Assembly: GCA_003141435.1 (NCBI GenBank)
Contig: PLLW01000011.1
Location: 72,822-125,614, forward strand
Length of the DNA: 52,793 nt
Source of the DNA: Ignavibacteriales bacterium
GTDB lineage: Bacteria; Bacteroidota; Ignavibacteria; Ignavibacteriales; Ignavibacteriaceae
Reading direction: 5' to 3'
The translations under genes were made by a program, and so were the position numbers. Position 1 is the stretch's first letter, and every line of letters starts with the position of its first letter. Under the pieces are notes generated by a model. That model saw only the letters and a program-made list of their open reading frames with translations. It searched no databases and was not told where the DNA came from. Of the stretch, positions 8,682-17,596 are shown one piece after another.

Positions 8682-8710
8682 AAAGCCTCTGGTTAAATAC
8701 CGGAGGCTTT
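8682..8710 (+). terminator. Hairpin terminator after the T9SS cargo gene
   Basis: AAAGCCTCTGG and CCGGAGGCTTT form an 11-bp stem (one T-G wobble) around a 7-base loop, ending 50 bp after the stop codon. The following T tract is short, so termination may be only partial. Confidence 0.7.
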
Positions 8711-8862
8711 ATCATAAAATAGATAAACATCATCCCTATACCATAGTACAAATTCGCACTTCTAAAAATCCACCTAATCATTGTATAGGCTTTTTCCTTA
8801 CCTCCAAATTTGAGTAAATCAGCCAAATGGTGTATGTTTGAAGAAATTATTTATCGGACTTT

Positions 8863-9783
8863 ATGCTCGTTGCCGAAAACCTTACTAAAGATTATAAAGA
8901 CATAACCGCTGTTAATAATGTCTCCTTCAGAGTTGAACCGGGCAGGATTTTCGGTCTTCTCGGTCCAAACGGTGCAGGTAAAACTACCACAATCCGTACT
9001 ATCCTTAATATTATTAAACCGACTTCCGGAAGAATACTATTTGATGGCGAACCGATAAATGACCAGTTCTTCAACATAATAGGCTATCTCCCCGAGGAAA
9101 GAGGTCTCTATAAAAAAAGTAAAGCCATAGATGTCATCCTCTACTTCGCCCGCCTGAAAAACATGGATAAAAAAACCGCTCTATCTAAAGCGGACTATTG
9201 GCTAAAAAAACTTGATATCTCCCAATATCGGCACAAGAAAATTGAGGAATTGTCCAAAGGCAACCAGCAGAAGGTTCAGTTTATTACCACAATCATACAT
9301 AACCCCAGACTTATAGTTCTTGATGAACCATTCGCCGGCTTTGATCCGATAAACCAGCAGCTTATTAGAGAAATTATTATTTCTTTGTCCGGATTGGGAA
9401 AGACTATTATCCTATCCACTCACCAGATGGATACAGCGGAAAAACTTTGCTCCGATATTTTCCTTATCAATAAAGGAAAGGAAGTCTGCAGCGGAAGTAT
9501 GATTGATATTAAAAAAAGATTCGGGACTAATACTGTCAGAATTATATTTGAGGGAGATGGCTCATTTATTAGCACTCTCCCCTCTGTTATCCGTATTGAA
9601 AAATCTAATTCCCTCTCAGAAACTAGTAATATATCTTCTTCTCTTGAAGTCACTCTTAAAGATGATATCCACCCGAAAGATTTCCTTAAGGATATTATGA
9701 ACCGACTTAGCCTTACACATTTCTCTGTAGTTGAACCGGCTCTCGATAAGATATTTATTGATGTTATAAGAAACAGCCAATGA
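8863..9783 (+). CDS. ABC exporter ATP-binding protein (NatA/CcmA-type)
   Basis: The 306-residue single-domain ABC ATPase has Walker A GPNGAGKTT near residue 38, signature LSKGNQQKVQ and Walker B LIVLDEPFAGFDP, followed by the switch His in STHQMD. The last ~80 residues match the extension of Na+/drug-type exporters of the NatA family. Its stop overlaps the start of the permease by four bases (ATGA), so the two form a transporter pair, probably a heterodimeric NatAB-like or lipid/drug exporter of the inner membrane. The substrate is unknown. Confidence 0.9.
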   Translation: MLVAENLTKDYKDITAVNNVSFRVEPGRIFGLLGPNGAGKTTTIRTILNIIKPTSGRILFDGEPINDQFFNIIGYLPEERGLYKKSKAIDVILYFARLKNMDKKTALSKADYWLKKLDISQYRHKKIEELSKGNQQKVQFITTIIHNPRLIVLDEPFAGFDPINQQLIREIIISLSGLGKTIILSTHQMDTAEKLCSDIFLINKGKEVCSGSMIDIKKRFGTNTVRIIFEGDGSFISTLPSVIRIEKSNSLSETSNISSSLEVTLKDDIHPKDFLKDIMNRLSLTHFSVVEPALDKIFIDVIRNSQ

Positions 9784-11024
9784 AAAAAACTCTTATCATC
9801 GCAAAATGGGAATATATCGAAAAGATCAGGACCAAAACCTTTATCATTTCAATGTTTGTCACTCCCGCTATCTTATTGCTTTTTACCTTAGCCCCAACTT
9901 GGTTCAATAGGCACGAAGAGGAATCCACCAAAGCATACGGTATAATTGACACCTCTGGTATTTATTTCAATCAGTTAAGAAATAACCTCGAGAAAATTAA
10001 ATTAAATGACGAGCAGCCCAAATACATAATCATAAATCTCTTTGATAAAAAAGTTAAACTCAATGAACTTAAGAAATCAGCCGATCTGGATGTCATAAAA
10101 AATAGACTCCAGGGATACCTCCTTATTCTGAATGGCGGCACCGATAAGATAAAAATCAATTTCCGCAGTAAAGGTTCCGGCAGCTTTGATGATCTGGGTA
10201 AATTTGAAGAAGTCTTCAATAGGGTTAAGAATAAAATACAATTGGAAAATGCGGGAGTAGACACCTCTATCATAAGCTCAATCTCAAAATATGTGGATAT
10301 CAGCCCTATAAAAATTGAAGAGAACGGGAAAGAAAGCAAAGCTGATTTCCTCACACTCTTCTTCTCCTCTTTCATTTTCATTATGCTGCTTATGATGATG
10401 GTCCTATCCACCGGCGGAATGCTTGTGCGCAGCCTGCTTGAGGAAAAGTCAAACCGTCTCATAGAAATTCTCGTGTCAAGCTGTTCCAAAAAGGAACTCC
10501 TTGCAGGAAAAGTAATCGCCTTAAGTGGTCTGGGATTTACTCAAATATTGATATGGTTTATCCTGGGTCTCGTTACTGCCCGCACCGCTTTAGTCCCGAT
10601 GGAAGTATTTGACAATGTACTCCCCATGCTCGGATTTTTCATATTGGGATACGTTTTTTATGTTTCAATATTTGTAGGTATAGGATCTATAGTATCCACT
10701 GATCAGGAAGCGCAGCAGATGACAAGTTATATCAGCATTATTCTCATCCTGCCTACAATATTCGCTGTCAGCGCTATACAAAATCCTGGATCTACCCTGA
10801 TAAAAGTTTTATCTTATATCCCCTTTACCTCCGCTTCAATAATGATGTTAAGATTAAAAATAGAAACCATACCGCCGGGCGAACTTCTAACTATCGTCCT
10901 CATAATGCTTGTATCAATTTATCTTACTATTACCTTTTCCTCAAAACTCTTCAAAATAGGAATTCTCTCTTATGGTAAACGTCCTTCTGTTAAAGAATTG
11001 ATCAGGTGGATAAGAGAAAAATAA
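9780..11024 (+). CDS. ABC exporter permease (NatB/YhaP-type, ABC-2)
   Basis: This 414-residue permease has one N-terminal membrane helix (about 18-40), a hydrophilic outside domain of about 140 residues, then five or six helices from about residue 195 to the end, the standard ABC-2/NatB topology. The GGMLVRSLLEEKSNRLIEILVSS segment contains the cytoplasmic coupling motif (EEK..R..E) typical of this family. It overlaps the ATPase gene by four bases and acts with it. Fifty bases separate it from the PrsW-like gene. Confidence 0.88.
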   Translation: MKKTLIIAKWEYIEKIRTKTFIISMFVTPAILLLFTLAPTWFNRHEEESTKAYGIIDTSGIYFNQLRNNLEKIKLNDEQPKYIIINLFDKKVKLNELKKSADLDVIKNRLQGYLLILNGGTDKIKINFRSKGSGSFDDLGKFEEVFNRVKNKIQLENAGVDTSIISSISKYVDISPIKIEENGKESKADFLTLFFSSFIFIMLLMMMVLSTGGMLVRSLLEEKSNRLIEILVSSCSKKELLAGKVIALSGLGFTQILIWFILGLVTARTALVPMEVFDNVLPMLGFFILGYVFYVSIFVGIGSIVSTDQEAQQMTSYISIILILPTIFAVSAIQNPGSTLIKVLSYIPFTSASIMMLRLKIETIPPGELLTIVLIMLVSIYLTITFSSKLFKIGILSYGKRPSVKELIRWIREK

Positions 11025-11073
11025 TGTCGCGTTTTATCTTGTTGTTTCGATATACACATAAAACATATTTTTA

Positions 11074-12018
11074 ATGATAGTCTCATCTGCTGTTGCTGCT
11101 TTTGTTCCCATGTTTATTTATCTGCTTCTGATATGGAGGTTCGATCAGTATAATAGAGAACCTTTTATCCTTATCATTAGAAATTACCTTTGGGGTGCCC
11201 TTGGGGCTGTTTTCTTTGCGTTATTAGGAAGCTATATCCTCTCGTTTTTCGTTTCAATATTCGTCCATAATAAAGAATCATTAACCCGGATTGAAACAAT
11301 CATAATCGCACCATTCGTTGAAGAAACTACAAAGGGAATATTCCTGTTTTTTACTATCTCAAGCCGTAAATTCGACAATATGACTGATGGAATTGTATAC
11401 GGGGGAGCTATCGGTTTAGGGTTTGGTATGACTGAAAATTTCCTATATTTTATCGCCAATACCGGCAGCTTGAATATATGGATGATGATGGTTGTTATAA
11501 GAACATTATTTACTGCTGTTATGCATTGCGTTTCAACTGCAACTCTCGGCGCCTTCCTGGGTTATGCTAAATTTAAAAGCATATATTACAAGCTCACCTT
11601 CCCTTTCCTTGGTTTAGCTTCAGCCATATTTATACATTTTGCCTGGAACTTAATGATATCCTTCGAAAAAACTGAGCCTTTGGGATTCCTCTTCATGCTT
11701 ATTACTATTTTAATTTTTATTGTGGTATTTTCAATATCAGTAAGTAATGATAAAAGCACTATTTATCACGAACTTCTGGAGGAAGCTAATAATGGAATTA
11801 TTCCTATGAACCATGTCCCGATTCTAAATTCTTCTAAAAGAAATAATTTCGGCTGGATTGATGAAAAGATACGAAAAGTTTATATTCAGGCAGCTACTAC
11901 TCTAGCATTCAGAAAAATGCAGTTGCGCAACACAAAAGGATATAACCGTATTTATTATGAAAACGATGTCCTTCATTACAGAAACTATATTCAGGCATTA
12001 TTAGCTGGGATAAAATGA
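11074..12018 (+). CDS. PrsW-like intramembrane protease
   Basis: The 314-residue membrane protein carries the PrsW/CPBP-type active-site pattern. APFVEETTKG gives the paired Glu and Lys (E83, E84, K87), followed by GMTEN (E121), AVMHCVSTATLG (H151) and FIHFAWN (H188) in later helices. PrsW of Bacillus cleaves the anti-sigma factor RsiW; the substrate here is unknown. About seven helices precede a hydrophilic C-terminal tail of about 90 residues that could be regulatory. The stop overlaps the next gene by four bases, so it is probably co-translated with the degenerate transferase and nadD. Confidence 0.8.
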   Translation: MIVSSAVAAFVPMFIYLLLIWRFDQYNREPFILIIRNYLWGALGAVFFALLGSYILSFFVSIFVHNKESLTRIETIIIAPFVEETTKGIFLFFTISSRKFDNMTDGIVYGGAIGLGFGMTENFLYFIANTGSLNIWMMMVVIRTLFTAVMHCVSTATLGAFLGYAKFKSIYYKLTFPFLGLASAIFIHFAWNLMISFEKTEPLGFLFMLITILIFIVVFSISVSNDKSTIYHELLEEANNGIIPMNHVPILNSSKRNNFGWIDEKIRKVYIQAATTLAFRKMQLRNTKGYNRIYYENDVLHYRNYIQALLAGIK

Positions 12019-12716
12019 ATAAACTGAATTCTTCAATATATTTGTTTCCTCTGCATCCTGTATTCAACATGGAATATGTCCCTCCGTTTGAATCTTTCGA
12101 TACGGAACATTCTTCCTTATTGTATTCCGCATTAACTGAAAACTATAATGAAATATTTAACGCATTTGAAGGAAAAATAAATTCTGTATATGTATTCGAC
12201 AATAATGATAAGGATTTTCTTCCTGCACCATTTAACCGTGAAGGATTAAATTTATTCTTCGGAGATACCTGTAAAAAATCTCTGATGTTGAAGAATCTTT
12301 CGGGTAAGTATTTCAACAACTATACGAATAACCTATTAGTATTCTCGAATTCAATATGCTTGACTGCGAACGATATACAGCAAGCATTTAATCTATTATC
12401 CATAAATGATGAAGCAGTGGTCATCGGTAAAACCGCCTCAGGAGGAATCACTTTCCTTGGCTTCAATACCTTTAATCACGAATTGTTCAATGAGATTGAC
12501 TGGAATAATTTGAATTACGATAACTTCCTTCTTTACACATCAAAGCATGAGCACTTCCTTCATGTTATTGATAACTTCCTTGTTATTAGAAATATCGAAG
12601 ATTTCAAAAACCTGTATATAGAGCTTTCAAAGAAGGAAAGCCTTGCATACTGCAGTCAGAATATGCATGAAAAGTTCACACAACTGTTTATTGAATATAA
12701 GGATCTCCTTAAATGA
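12015..12716 (+). CDS. Degenerate DUF2064-like (nucleotidyl/glycosyltransferase-fold) protein
   Basis: The 233-residue soluble protein has no ready name. Its middle and C-terminal part follow the DUF2064 (TIGR04282, GT-A-like) pattern: LLVFSNSICLTANDIQQAFNLL corresponds to the family's GSDxPxLxxxxLxxAF, IGKTASGGITFLGFN to GPxxDGGYYLLG, FNEIDWNN to FxxIxWxT, and VIRNIEDFKNL to the final DVDTxxDL. The Asp residues that make the active site are largely replaced (SNSI for SDCP, TASGG for xxDGG), so it is probably not a working transferase. It sits between a protease gene and nadD with four-base overlaps on both sides. Confidence 0.5.
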   Translation: MNKLNSSIYLFPLHPVFNMEYVPPFESFDTEHSSLLYSALTENYNEIFNAFEGKINSVYVFDNNDKDFLPAPFNREGLNLFFGDTCKKSLMLKNLSGKYFNNYTNNLLVFSNSICLTANDIQQAFNLLSINDEAVVIGKTASGGITFLGFNTFNHELFNEIDWNNLNYDNFLLYTSKHEHFLHVIDNFLVIRNIEDFKNLYIELSKKESLAYCSQNMHEKFTQLFIEYKDLLK

Positions 12717-13288
12717 AAGTCGGCGTATTCGGAGGAACATTTGACCCCGTCCATTATGGTCACCTGATAACTGCAGTGGCAGTTAAAGAAATAAAAAACC
12801 TTGATAAGATCATCTTTATTCCAAGCTTCATTGCTCCTCACAAGATCGATCGGTCAAGCTCTTCCCCCATACATAGAATTGAAATGCTCAAATTAGCAAT
12901 CAAAGGAATCTCTTATTTTGATTATTCCGATTTTGAAATTAAAAAGAAAGGGGTCTCCTATACAATCGATACATTAAAGTTTCTGCAAAATACATATGAT
13001 GATATCGAACTCATTATCGGCTATGATAATCTGCTCGACTTCAGCTCCTGGAAAGATCCTGATGAAATATTAAAGATGATAAAACTTGTTGTACTTAAAA
13101 GAAAAGTGCAGAATGAGCCCGTAGAAAAAGATAAATTCTACTATGCCTCGGAAATAATAGAAACCCCCACAATCGATATCAGTGCCACAGCTATAAGGAA
13201 AAGAGTCAAGAATAACCTGCCCATAAATTTTCTTGTCCCTGATGCCGTAATGGAATATATTAAACATTTTAATTTATATAAGGATTGA
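12713..13288 (+). CDS. nadD: Nicotinate-nucleotide adenylyltransferase
   Basis: The 191-residue protein joins nicotinate mononucleotide and ATP to deamido-NAD, the late step of NAD synthesis. GGTFDPVHYGH (7-17) is the nucleotidyltransferase HxGH loop region (HYGH), and SATAIRKR near the end is the ISSTxIR motif. The length is normal for NadD. Its ATG overlaps the preceding stop by four bases, and the epimerase gene follows after three bases, so it is part of a long co-directional cluster. Confidence 0.93.
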   Translation: MKVGVFGGTFDPVHYGHLITAVAVKEIKNLDKIIFIPSFIAPHKIDRSSSSPIHRIEMLKLAIKGISYFDYSDFEIKKKGVSYTIDTLKFLQNTYDDIELIIGYDNLLDFSSWKDPDEILKMIKLVVLKRKVQNEPVEKDKFYYASEIIETPTIDISATAIRKRVKNNLPINFLVPDAVMEYIKHFNLYKD

Positions 13289-13291
13289 ACA

Positions 13292-14221
13292 TTGAAAATA
13301 TTAATTACTGGCGGTGCCGGATTTATTGCTTCCCAGATTGCAGATGCCTTTATTGCAGATGGACATAAAGTATTCATTCTCGATAACCTCTCTACTGGAT
13401 TTGAAATAAATGTTAACCCTAAAGCGGTATTCATTAAAGCTGATATCGGCGATAAAAGCCTCTCCTCTCTGTTTGAAAAAGAAAAGTTTGATGTGGTAAA
13501 CCACCATGCCGCACAGATGGATGTCCGTCGCTCTGTTGCTGATCCTGCTTTTGATGCAACGACTAATATACTTGGTACAATAAACCTCCTTCAAAACTGT
13601 GTAAGAACGGGTGTTAAAAAATTCATGTTCGCTTCCACAGGAGGAGCAGTATACGGCGAACAGAACTACTTCCCGGCAGATGAAAATCACCCTGTTGCTC
13701 CCCTATCCCCCTATGGTATCTCCAAACTCGCTGTTGAAAAATATCTCTTCTTCTATCGCGCACAATACAATCTCAATTATACAGTATTAAGATATGCCAA
13801 CATTTATGGTCCAAGACAAAATCCGTTTGGTGAAGCAGGCGTTGTAGCAATCTTCTCAACAAAATTACTCAAGGGAGATCAGCCCGTAATCAATGGAACC
13901 GGATTGCAGACAAGAGATTATGTCTTCGTAGGTGATGTTGTCAAAGCTAATATAACAACCATCAACGATAAGGCAAGCGACATCTACAACATCGGAACTG
14001 GGATAGAAACCGATGTGAATGAATTATTCCATGCCCTGAATAAACTTACCGGTAAAGGTATGGTTGAGAAACATGGTCCTCCTGCTGCCGGTGAACAGAT
14101 GCGAAGCGTAATTACCTCGGATAAAATATTCAATAAGTTCAACTGGCGCCCCAATACTAAGCTTGAAGTTGGTCTTAAGCATACTGTAGATTTCTTTAAA
14201 GAAAGAATGGAATCTAAATAG
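13292..14221 (+). CDS. NAD-dependent epimerase/dehydratase, UDP-glucose 4-epimerase-like
   Basis: The 309-residue extended short-chain dehydrogenase has GGAGFIAS (7-14) for NAD binding, the catalytic Ser/Thr around residue 115 (ASTGG), and YGISK (Y141, K145). ARYANIYGPRQNPFGEAGVVAIF and the TRDYVFVGDVV segment are typical of UDP-sugar 4-epimerases. The start is TTG at 13292, supported by AAGGA just upstream and by the Rossmann strand beginning immediately after. Whether it interconverts UDP-Glc/Gal or another sugar nucleotide cannot be told. It could feed envelope polysaccharide synthesis. Confidence 0.88.
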   Translation: MKILITGGAGFIASQIADAFIADGHKVFILDNLSTGFEINVNPKAVFIKADIGDKSLSSLFEKEKFDVVNHHAAQMDVRRSVADPAFDATTNILGTINLLQNCVRTGVKKFMFASTGGAVYGEQNYFPADENHPVAPLSPYGISKLAVEKYLFFYRAQYNLNYTVLRYANIYGPRQNPFGEAGVVAIFSTKLLKGDQPVINGTGLQTRDYVFVGDVVKANITTINDKASDIYNIGTGIETDVNELFHALNKLTGKGMVEKHGPPAAGEQMRSVITSDKIFNKFNWRPNTKLEVGLKHTVDFFKERMESK

Positions 14222-14226
14222 GATAA

Positions 14227-15177
14227 ATGAACTCTGATTTAGCCGGCAAAATATTAAATAAAGATAAAAGAGGTATTGCAAGAGGTATTACTATCATTGA
14301 AAACAGTAATTCCGATTCTGCGGAACTCCTAAAGAAAATCTATTCTAATATTGGACGGGCATACAGGATTGGAATTACAGGTCCCCCCGGTGCTGGCAAA
14401 AGCACCCTCACAAACCAACTTACCAAATACTACAGAAAGAAAGGAAAAACTGTAGGAATAATCGCCGTCGATCCTACCAGTCCTTATACCGGTGGCGCAT
14501 TGTTAGGCGACCGTGTGCGTATGTCTGAAATAGGACAGGATGAAGGCGTATTTATCAGAAGCATGGCTACCCGCGGAAGTCTCGGCGGTCTTAGTAAAAA
14601 AGCAATCGATGCCGCCGATATAATAGATGCTGCTGGATATGATTTCGTAATACTTGAAACAGTTGGTGTCGGTCAGTCTGAACTCGATATCGCCCAAGCC
14701 GCAGATACTACCATTGTTGTCTTAGTCCCTGAATCCGGCGATGCAGTGCAGGCTATGAAAGCTGGACTCATGGAAATTGCTGATTTCTTTGTCCTTAATA
14801 AAAGCGATCGCCCGGGTGCTAAACAAGCCGTTAATGCAATAAAAACTATACTGATGATGTGCGATCATGATGCTTCTTCCTGGATGCCCAATATCATACA
14901 AACTATAGCTTCCGAAAATGATGGCATTGAAGAAACCGCCGCAGAAATTGACCGCCACCGTGAATATTTAATAAATATGGGGAACCTGAAAAAAAGACGC
15001 GAACACCGGACACGCCTTCGTATTAAAGAAATTGTTGAAGATAAAATCAGAACCGAACTTTGGAATGATGTTCGTGAAAAATCATTAAACTCATCTCTTG
15101 AGAAAGTAGTGCTTGGTAATTTGTCCCCCTATCATATTGCCGATGAGATCTTAGAGAATTTTAGAAAACAATTCTAA
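14227..15177 (+). CDS. meaB: MeaB/ArgK-type G3E GTPase chaperone of a B12 mutase
   Basis: The 316-residue P-loop GTPase of the G3E class has Walker A GPPGAGKST (52-60), the VDPTSPYTGGALLGDRVRM segment unique to MeaB, Walker-B-like ETVGVGQSE, and base-recognition NKSD. MeaB protects and loads adenosylcobalamin in methylmalonyl-CoA mutase; no mutase gene is in the window, so the partner lies elsewhere. AGGAT a few bases before the ATG serves as ribosome binding site, with only 5 bp after the epimerase gene. Confidence 0.92.
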   Translation: MNSDLAGKILNKDKRGIARGITIIENSNSDSAELLKKIYSNIGRAYRIGITGPPGAGKSTLTNQLTKYYRKKGKTVGIIAVDPTSPYTGGALLGDRVRMSEIGQDEGVFIRSMATRGSLGGLSKKAIDAADIIDAAGYDFVILETVGVGQSELDIAQAADTTIVVLVPESGDAVQAMKAGLMEIADFFVLNKSDRPGAKQAVNAIKTILMMCDHDASSWMPNIIQTIASENDGIEETAAEIDRHREYLINMGNLKKRREHRTRLRIKEIVEDKIRTELWNDVREKSLNSSLEKVVLGNLSPYHIADEILENFRKQF

Positions 15178-15222
15178 ATCTCTAATGACTAAAGAAACTG
15201 CTCGATGTAATAATGCAGTCTT

Positions 15223-15891
15223 ATGAAAATAAAATTGATCCCCTTTATACCGCTGCAGCATCATCTGAAATTTGTTATTGTAATTATACTATTCCCTTTC
15301 CTTGTCTCCCCGCAGGTGAAACATTTATTCTATGCCGTTGATAGTCTCACAAAATATCTTGCCGTTAAACAATATAATGAAATAAACGATCTCCACGCTG
15401 TCGATTCGATTTATCTCCATGCAAAGGCTCTGTTGAAAGGCGACCTGTCCGAAACTTTCCTATCTCTTACATTTGCGGCAATCCCCTATAATAATGTGCC
15501 TATCCAGCTTCCTGTTATTCATCTCATGGTCAACTTCCCTCTCATATGCGCAGCAGACTCGATTTATAAGTTAAAGAACCACAACTTGCCTGCCCGTCTT
15601 TACTTCGATACCCCCGATGATAACTTTGGCGATAAGGATAAAAATGCACACTTCTTTGGCAGTGCCTTTATCTCATACTCCTCCAATGTCTTTGATTTGG
15701 GCGATCTAATTGGTTATTTTGTAGAAGTATTTGAAGAATCTTTTGAGGTTCAGAACCAGGTCGACCCGAGAGATATTCAGGCAAACCAACTCGGCAACCT
15801 GTTCGGCAAGATCATTAAAAAACGCAAAAATGTACTGCCGTCTCAGGTATTGATTCTAAAATCACTTTACCAAATTAGAATGAACTTATGA
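15223..15891 (+). CDS. Exported protein of unknown function (possibly DUF2279/YfiM-like)
   Basis: The 222-residue protein has an N-terminal hydrophobic segment (residues 17-31, LKFVIVIILFPFLV) that fits a signal peptide. The only suggestive motif is DKDKNAHFFGSAFISYSS (about 138-155), which resembles the DKxxHF...G pattern of DUF2279/YfiM-type envelope proteins; I regard that as weak. The C-terminus is charged. Its last codons overlap the NtrC-type regulator by four bases (ATGA), so the two are translated together and may be functionally linked. I do not recognise a function. Confidence 0.6.
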   Translation: MKIKLIPFIPLQHHLKFVIVIILFPFLVSPQVKHLFYAVDSLTKYLAVKQYNEINDLHAVDSIYLHAKALLKGDLSETFLSLTFAAIPYNNVPIQLPVIHLMVNFPLICAADSIYKLKNHNLPARLYFDTPDDNFGDKDKNAHFFGSAFISYSSNVFDLGDLIGYFVEVFEESFEVQNQVDPRDIQANQLGNLFGKIIKKRKNVLPSQVLILKSLYQIRMNL

Positions 15892-17243
15892 ACTCCATAA
15901 TTATTATTGATGATGAAAAAGAGATCTGCGAAAGCATTAAAATGATCCTTGAATATGAGGGCTACACGGTTGACTATTCTACCAGCTCCCCCGAAGGTAT
16001 TGCAAAGATCGCTAACGGACAATTCTCCGCTTTGCTCCTTGATATTCAAATGCCCGAAATGAATGGCTTCGAAGTTATTAAGAAAGTTAAAGAAACAAAC
16101 CCCGACCTTTCTGTAATCATTATTTCTGCTCATGGAAGTATTGAGAATGCTATCAAAGCAACTAAACTTGGCGCCTTCAACTTTATTGAAAAACCCGTCG
16201 ACCGTGATAAACTCTTAATCTCTGTACGTAATGCAGTAGATCAATCAAACCTGATCCTTGAAAACAAAGAAATCAAAAGGTCTCTTTCAGGAAGTGATCG
16301 GATATTAGGTAATAGCAAACCGATCAGGCATATTCTGGATTTGATTGAAAAGGTTGCTCCCCTTGATACCCGTGTCCTTATAACAGGCGATAACGGAACC
16401 GGCAAAGAGCTTGTTGCAAGAGCCATTCATCATCAGAGCATGCGTAAGGATAAATCCTTTATCGAAGTAAACTGCGCCGCTATCCCTAATGAACTAATTG
16501 AATCTGAACTATTCGGACATGAAAAAGGTTCATTTACCGGCGCTGTTCAGCAGAGAATAGGAAGGTTTGAACTTGCAAATAAAGGGACACTCTTTCTTGA
16601 TGAGATTGGCGATATGAGCCTTCAGGCACAGGCAAAAGTCTTACGGGCTATCGAAGATGGAAAAATAGAACGCGTAGGCGGCGGCAAAAAGATTGAAGTT
16701 GATGTAAGAATAATCTCTGCCACAAATAAAAACCTCCTCGATGAAATTGAAAAAGGAACTTTCAGGGAAGATTTATATCACCGCATAAATGTCATTCCAA
16801 TCCAGATCCCCCCGTTGCGTGAAAGAATTGATGATATCCCCATTCTTATAAATACCTTCATTGAGGAAATCACCGCCAAGCATAAAAAGCCTCCAATAAA
16901 ATTAAGTGACGATGCAATGAAGTACATGCAGTCAATGGAATGGAGCGGCAATGTCCGTGAGTTAAGAAATTCTGTCGAGAGAATAATTATTATAATTGAT
17001 AAGAGAGAAATTACTCGCAAGGATATTGAAATCTTATTCTCTACCGGACATAACCATCTTACAGATATTATCGATATAAACAATTCCTTCCAGGAGTTTA
17101 AGGAAAAAGCGGAAAGAGCATTCATACTAAAACAACTTGAGGCAAACGATTGGAACGTCAGCAAAGCAGCCGAAGTGCTCGACATACAAAGAAGCCACTT
17201 GTACAACAAAATGAAAAAATACGGAATAGATAAAGCGGAGTAA
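15888..17243 (+). CDS. Sigma-54-dependent response regulator, NtrC family
   Basis: The 451-residue protein has three domains. The receiver has acidic pair D8/D9, phosphoacceptor D52 and Lys102. The AAA+ domain has Walker A GDNGTGKE (167-174), sigma-54 loop GSFTGA (214-219, a common variant of GAFTGA) and Walker B FLDEIGD. The Fis-type helix-turn-helix at the C-terminus reads NVSKAAEVLDIQRSHLYNKMKKYG. It would activate RNA polymerase with sigma-54 at -24/-12 promoters when phosphorylated. No histidine kinase gene adjoins it, so it is an orphan here. A five-base gap leads to the HIT gene. Confidence 0.93.
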   Translation: MNSIIIIDDEKEICESIKMILEYEGYTVDYSTSSPEGIAKIANGQFSALLLDIQMPEMNGFEVIKKVKETNPDLSVIIISAHGSIENAIKATKLGAFNFIEKPVDRDKLLISVRNAVDQSNLILENKEIKRSLSGSDRILGNSKPIRHILDLIEKVAPLDTRVLITGDNGTGKELVARAIHHQSMRKDKSFIEVNCAAIPNELIESELFGHEKGSFTGAVQQRIGRFELANKGTLFLDEIGDMSLQAQAKVLRAIEDGKIERVGGGKKIEVDVRIISATNKNLLDEIEKGTFREDLYHRINVIPIQIPPLRERIDDIPILINTFIEEITAKHKKPPIKLSDDAMKYMQSMEWSGNVRELRNSVERIIIIIDKREITRKDIEILFSTGHNHLTDIIDINNSFQEFKEKAERAFILKQLEANDWNVSKAAEVLDIQRSHLYNKMKKYGIDKAE

Positions 17244-17248
17244 ACCCT

Positions 17249-17596
17249 ATGGCTGAAACAATATTCTCTAAAATAATTCGTAAAGAAATCCCGGCTGATA
17301 TAGTCTTTGAATCAGATACTATTCTGGCTTTCAGGGATATAAATCCCCAGGCTCCTGTCCACATCTTAATTATTCCCAAACAGTCTATTGCATATACAAC
17401 AGAAATAGATGGTAAAAAAGATGCCATACTTCTCGGAGCATTGTTTGATGCCGCTAACCAAATCGCTAAAGAACAAGGCATAGATAAAAACGGATTCCGT
17501 CTCGTTATAAATTGTGGCGACAACGGAGGTCAGGAAGTCCCTCACCTGCACATGCATCTTCTCGGTGGTAGAAAAATGAAATGGCCCCCCGGATAA
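17249..17596 (+). CDS. HIT-family nucleotide hydrolase (HinT-like)
   Basis: The 115-residue protein is a complete HINT-branch histidine triad protein: FSKIIRKEIPADIVFE at the start, NPQAPVHILIIPK in the middle and the catalytic triad HLHMHLLGG near the end. HinT enzymes hydrolyse nucleoside phosphoramidates such as AMP-lysine. It is the last gene of the long + strand cluster; no clear terminator follows it. Confidence 0.92.
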   Translation: MAETIFSKIIRKEIPADIVFESDTILAFRDINPQAPVHILIIPKQSIAYTTEIDGKKDAILLGALFDAANQIAKEQGIDKNGFRLVINCGDNGGQEVPHLHMHLLGGRKMKWPPG

